A stretch of DNA of 6,164 nt, taken from contig JBBSGT010000063.1 of assembly GCA_038253825.1 (NCBI GenBank), forward strand, positions 1 through 6,164, written 5' to 3'. The notes under the pieces are model-generated. The model did not search any database, was not told the DNA's origin, and saw nothing but the letters and a program-made list of their open reading frames with translations. The DNA is from JACDET01 sp038253825. GTDB lineage: Bacteria; Patescibacteriota; Microgenomatia; Levybacterales; UBA12049. The translations under genes were made by a program, and so were the position numbers. Shown piece by piece: positions 4,727 through 6,164 of the stretch (its first letter is position 1; each line of letters begins with the position of its first letter).

Positions 4727-4960
4727 ATGCCTGAAGATGCATTAGCTGGAAAAACAGGGGTTGTTGCTCTGACTATCATTCCATGGCAGATGGGAGAAGT
4801 ATCGATTTCTATTGACGGGACGCAAACGTCTGTTCTCTCGTATGGTGCGGACCCTGAAGCTGAAATTCCAATCGGAACTCAGATCATATTCACTCGAAGA
4901 ATTTCAGTTATTATCATAGAAGTCGACACACTCGGAGGTGATACCCTACCAAGTTCTTAA
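4727..4960 (+). CDS. Small NfeD-like OB-fold protein
   Basis: This 77-residue protein has the spacing of the soluble OB-fold domain at the end of NfeD/YuaF proteins: LAGKTGVVALTIIP (6-19), GEVSISIDG (23-31), then IPIGTQIIF (47-55) and VIIIEVD (61-67). In NfeD that domain follows membrane helices, and often a protease, and pairs with SPFH/flotillin proteins. Here it stands alone, with no helix and no SPFH gene in view. The neighbouring tiny membrane proteins could supply the membrane part; this is inference. The SD GAGAGG lies 5 bases before the ATG. The last codons (GGDTLPSS) lie inside cassette copy B, so the C-terminus may be shaped by that duplication. The family call rests on pattern only. 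Confidence 0.55.
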   Translation: MPEDALAGKTGVVALTIIPWQMGEVSISIDGTQTSVLSYGADPEAEIPIGTQIIFTRRISVIIIEVDTLGGDTLPSS

Positions 4961-5040
4961 GATTCAAGAGATTTCACCAGCTTACACTCACGAAGGAGCT
5001 TGTCACCATGATCAGAATTTCACGGAAGCACCGGAACTTC
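4936..5040 (+). repeat. Duplicated cassette, copy B
   Basis: It runs from GGAGGTGATAC (4936-4946), inside the end of the OB-fold gene, through CAAGAGATTTCACCAGCT to TCACGGAAGCACCGGAA in the second 40-codon gene. The two 18-base CAAGAG blocks differ at two positions, and the SRK-coding blocks at one in 17. Confidence 0.65.
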
Positions 5041-5130
5041 GCTTTGCTCGCACTTGGAGCCGGAACGCTCGCAGGTCTCACTCTTTGGGTGAAGAATGTC
5101 CTATCGAGGAGGAATAATAAGACGGACTGA
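5008..5130 (+). CDS. 40-residue membrane protein, paralogue 2
   Basis: The frame starts MIRISRKHRNFALL, has one small-residue-rich helix (about 11-28, with the GAGTLAG pattern at 17-23 suited to helix packing), then the basic end VLSRRNNKTD. The SD AAGGAG lies 10 bases before the ATG. It has the same length, SRKxR motif and helix position as the protein at 4558-4680. The helices share little identity, so the copies have diverged while the N-terminal motif was kept. That suggests selection on the SRKxR end, or a recent gene conversion limited to the cassette. The tail is basic here and acidic in the paralogue, so the pair may do different jobs or pair with each other. The function is unknown. 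Confidence 0.6.
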   Translation: MIRISRKHRNFALLALGAGTLAGLTLWVKNVLSRRNNKTD

Positions 5131-5170
5131 ATACATGACATCTTGATACATCAACGGAAAGGAACAGAAC

Positions 5171-5422
5171 ATGATCATTATAGGAGTTATTCTTTCAGTT
5201 TTAGGAATACTACTTTTTCTTGGAGCTCTATGGCTTTATTTACATGTCCGGATACAACCTGACCAGAGAGCCCTCATACGGCATATTGTTCGTTTAGCAC
5301 AAACAACGAAAGGGTACGATTCTCTTGCAGAAGGTATCATCGCAGCGATAAGGAGCTATGAACAAGAAACCGGAATTCAAATACTCCGCACGAATACCGA
5401 AAGGGCTGAACGTGATGACTGA
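5171..5422 (+). CDS. 83-residue single-pass membrane protein
   Basis: One strong membrane helix (about 2-25, rich in Ile, Leu and Gly) is followed by HVRIQPDQRALIRHIVRLAQ and a second helical stretch with SLAEGIIAAIRSYEQE, then a charged tail TERAERDD. This is a small membrane anchor with a cytoplasmic helical domain. A run from AGGAACAG to just past the ATG (5161-5178) closely matches the start region of the 40-codon gene at 4558, so its translation signal may share that origin. The SD AAAGGA lies about 8 bases before the ATG. It is the last gene of the cluster. I do not recognise the family. The open frame, good SD and clear helix make a real gene likely. Confidence 0.7.
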   Translation: MIIIGVILSVLGILLFLGALWLYLHVRIQPDQRALIRHIVRLAQTTKGYDSLAEGIIAAIRSYEQETGIQILRTNTERAERDD

Positions 5423-5433
5423 AAGCGTCTAAC

Positions 5434-5463
5434 CGGATTATATCCGAGGTGACCATCAGGTCA
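5434..5463 (+). other. Two small hairpins after the cluster
   Basis: CGGAT-TAT-ATCCG (5434-5446) and TGACC-ATCA-GGTCA (5450-5463) are both perfect 5-bp stems 3 bases apart. No T-run follows. They may protect the 3' end of the cluster mRNA or belong with the RNA element at 5503-5609. Confidence 0.35.
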
Positions 5464-5488
5464 AAGTAGTTTGTCCGTAGGATACAAC

Positions 5489-5499
5489 AAGGAGGTGAT
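5489..5499 (+). promoter_or_regulatory. Orphan extended SD motif AAGGAGGTGAT
   Basis: This is an 11-base match to the complement of the usual 16S rRNA 3' end, with no usable gene after it: the only nearby GTG frame, inside the motif itself, runs seven codons. It directly precedes the multibranched element. The same GGAGGTGATA core occurs at 4477 and 4936. Confidence 0.4.
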
Positions 5500-5502
5500 A
5501 AA

Positions 5503-5609
5503 GGGGCGCTTGGCGTAAGTTACACATTCTGTGTAAACCGTCTAGTATTAGCAAATCTTGCGGTTTCCGCAGTCTGTAAATTTCATTTACAACTCAACCC
5601 AAGCGCCCC
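5503..5609 (+). ncRNA. Multibranched RNA-like element, about 107 nt
   Basis: A perfect 11-bp closing stem pairs GGGGCGCTTGG (5503-5513) with CCAAGCGCCCC (5599-5609). Inside are three separate perfect hairpins: TTACAC-ATTCT-GTGTAA (5520-5536), TGCGG-TTT-CCGCA (5559-5571) and TGTAAAT-TTC-ATTTACA (5575-5591). The whole can fold as a four-way junction. It is not a tRNA: arm lengths and loops do not fit. No T-run follows, so it is not a plain terminator. It may be a stable RNA domain processed from the cluster transcript, or a mobile palindromic DNA element. Confidence 0.55.
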
Positions 5610-5640
5610 ATCTCTCATATCGTAGCCAGTGTTTATTTGC

Positions 5641-5668
5641 CGGATTCCCGCCTTCGCGGGAATGACAT
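5641..5668. repeat. Dispersed palindromic repeat, copy 3
   Basis: ATTCCCGC (5644-5651) and GCGGGAAT (5656-5663) form a perfect 8-bp stem with loop CTTC, followed by GACAT. It has the ATTCCC...GGGAAT form of Neisseria dRS3-like repeats and matches the ends of copy 2 (3246-3290). It lies just upstream of the last gene. Confidence 0.7.
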
Positions 5669-5691
5669 AGGTATGCTACGTTTGCTATGAT
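5662..5691 (+). promoter_or_regulatory. Promoter of the right-edge ATPase gene
   Basis: ATGACA (5662-5667, five of six) lies 18 bp from TATGAT (5686-5691, five of six), preceded by TGC as an extended -10. The predicted start is about 5698, only 3 bases before the ATG. The -35 is made of the conserved tail of repeat copy 3. Confidence 0.5.
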
Positions 5692-5700
5692 AAAAGAGTA

Positions 5701-6164
5701 ATGGTAAAACTTACTTCTACATTCATCTCACAAATCCGTGGAGATAGTCACGATCGTGTCGTTCTTGAAATCAGAACTACCCGCACGGGCGAAGAAACAC
5801 CTGAGGCAATGATGCAGTTTTTGGCTGGGCTCACTAATATGAAACACTCAGTCATGCCATTGTGGTGGCGGGGTGTGCCGTTTAGTCTCGAATTAGCAGT
5901 CATTGATCAGTCTATCCATTTCTTTGTAACCATACCTACTGAATATCGTTCTTTTCTTGAGAGTCAATTGATCTCGCAATATCCCAAATCACTCGTTTCG
6001 CCGGTCAAAGATTATTTGCCGGAGGTATTTGCTCATGAAGACACGCTCTCAATCGGCCAAATGAAACTTCTGCATGGCTCGATTTATCCGCTTAAAAGTT
6101 ACAAAGAATTTCATGAGATCGATCCATTTTCATCGTTACTGGGACTCTTATCCAAATCACAATT
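5701..6164 (+). CDS. HerA/VirB4-like ATPase family protein, N-terminal domain (partial)
   Basis: The frame from ATG 5701 is open to the window edge (154 codons). The sequence follows the beta-rich N-terminal domain (DUF8128 type) of CPR proteins annotated as type IV secretion or conjugation ATPases. The matching parts are RVVLEIRTTRTGEETPEAM (19-37), FSLELAVIDQSIHFFVTIP (61-79), YRSFLESQLISQYP (82-95), VKDYLP (102-107) and MKLLHGSIYPLKSY (121-134), followed by DPFSSLLGLLSK. The ATP-binding motifs would lie beyond the window. Many homologues begin with membrane helices; this one starts directly in the domain, and an in-frame TAG at 5668-5670 prevents a longer form. No SD; the mRNA appears nearly leaderless. 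The family call rests on remembered patterns. Confidence 0.68.
   Translation, partial: MVKLTSTFISQIRGDSHDRVVLEIRTTRTGEETPEAMMQFLAGLTNMKHSVMPLWWRGVPFSLELAVIDQSIHFFVTIPTEYRSFLESQLISQYPKSLVSPVKDYLPEVFAHEDTLSIGQMKLLHGSIYPLKSYKEFHEIDPFSSLLGLLSKSQ

Noticed and set aside
4400..5609. Integron attC sites (two large imperfect palindromes near small genes).
   Set aside because: The required GTTRRRY and RYYYAAC end boxes are absent at both structures, and no integrase gene is visible.
5503..5609. The multibranched element as a degenerate tRNA or tmRNA.
   Set aside because: It has an 11-bp closing stem, no CCA end, no anticodon-like 7-base loop and no TTCRA loop.
1..6164. CRISPR array or full insertion sequence.
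   Set aside because: No regularly spaced repeats and no transposase-like frame on either strand.

Overview
The window looks like chromosomal DNA of a Candidate Phyla Radiation (Patescibacteria) bacterium. The grounds are a radA followed by a soluble PIN/TRAM gene, a short GT2 glycosyltransferase, and a right-edge gene resembling the N-terminal domain of CPR HerA/VirB4-like ATPases. Four of the larger genes lack a clear Shine-Dalgarno (SD) sequence, and short 'ATTCC(C/T)GC...AATGAC' palindromes are scattered between genes. This placement rests on recognised protein patterns, not on a database search.

Left part (1-2445, + strand): the C-terminal tail of an unidentified protein, then radA (DNA repair and recombination ATPase) and a PIN/TRAM-domain protein. 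The two are separated by a 76-base gap holding an AT-rich hairpin. The pairing recalls the radA-disA-yacL neighbourhood of Firmicutes, here without disA.

Middle (2446-3327): 880 bases without a convincing protein gene, but not empty. The stretch has a terminator-like repeat hairpin, a minus-strand terminator, and a compact small-RNA unit with its own promoter, two hairpins and a T8 terminator (about 2758-2870). It also has a minus-strand promoter, a dif-like AT-rich site, a perfect DnaA box and a second repeat hairpin. A GT2 glycosyltransferase (3328-4095, minus strand) follows, with a good promoter of its own.

Right part (4262-5609): a consensus sigma70 promoter (TTGACA-17-TATAAT) drives a structured leader and then four very small genes with clear SD sequences: 40, 77, 40 and 83 codons. 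Three encode single-helix membrane proteins. The 77-residue protein looks like a free-standing NfeD-type OB fold. The two 40-residue genes and their upstream regions are diverged copies of one unit. A 107-base element follows that can fold into a closed 11-bp stem carrying three hairpins. This cluster is the least familiar part of the window.

Right edge: a third repeat copy, whose conserved tail supplies the apparent -35 box, and a nearly leaderless partial gene for a conjugation-type ATPase family protein.
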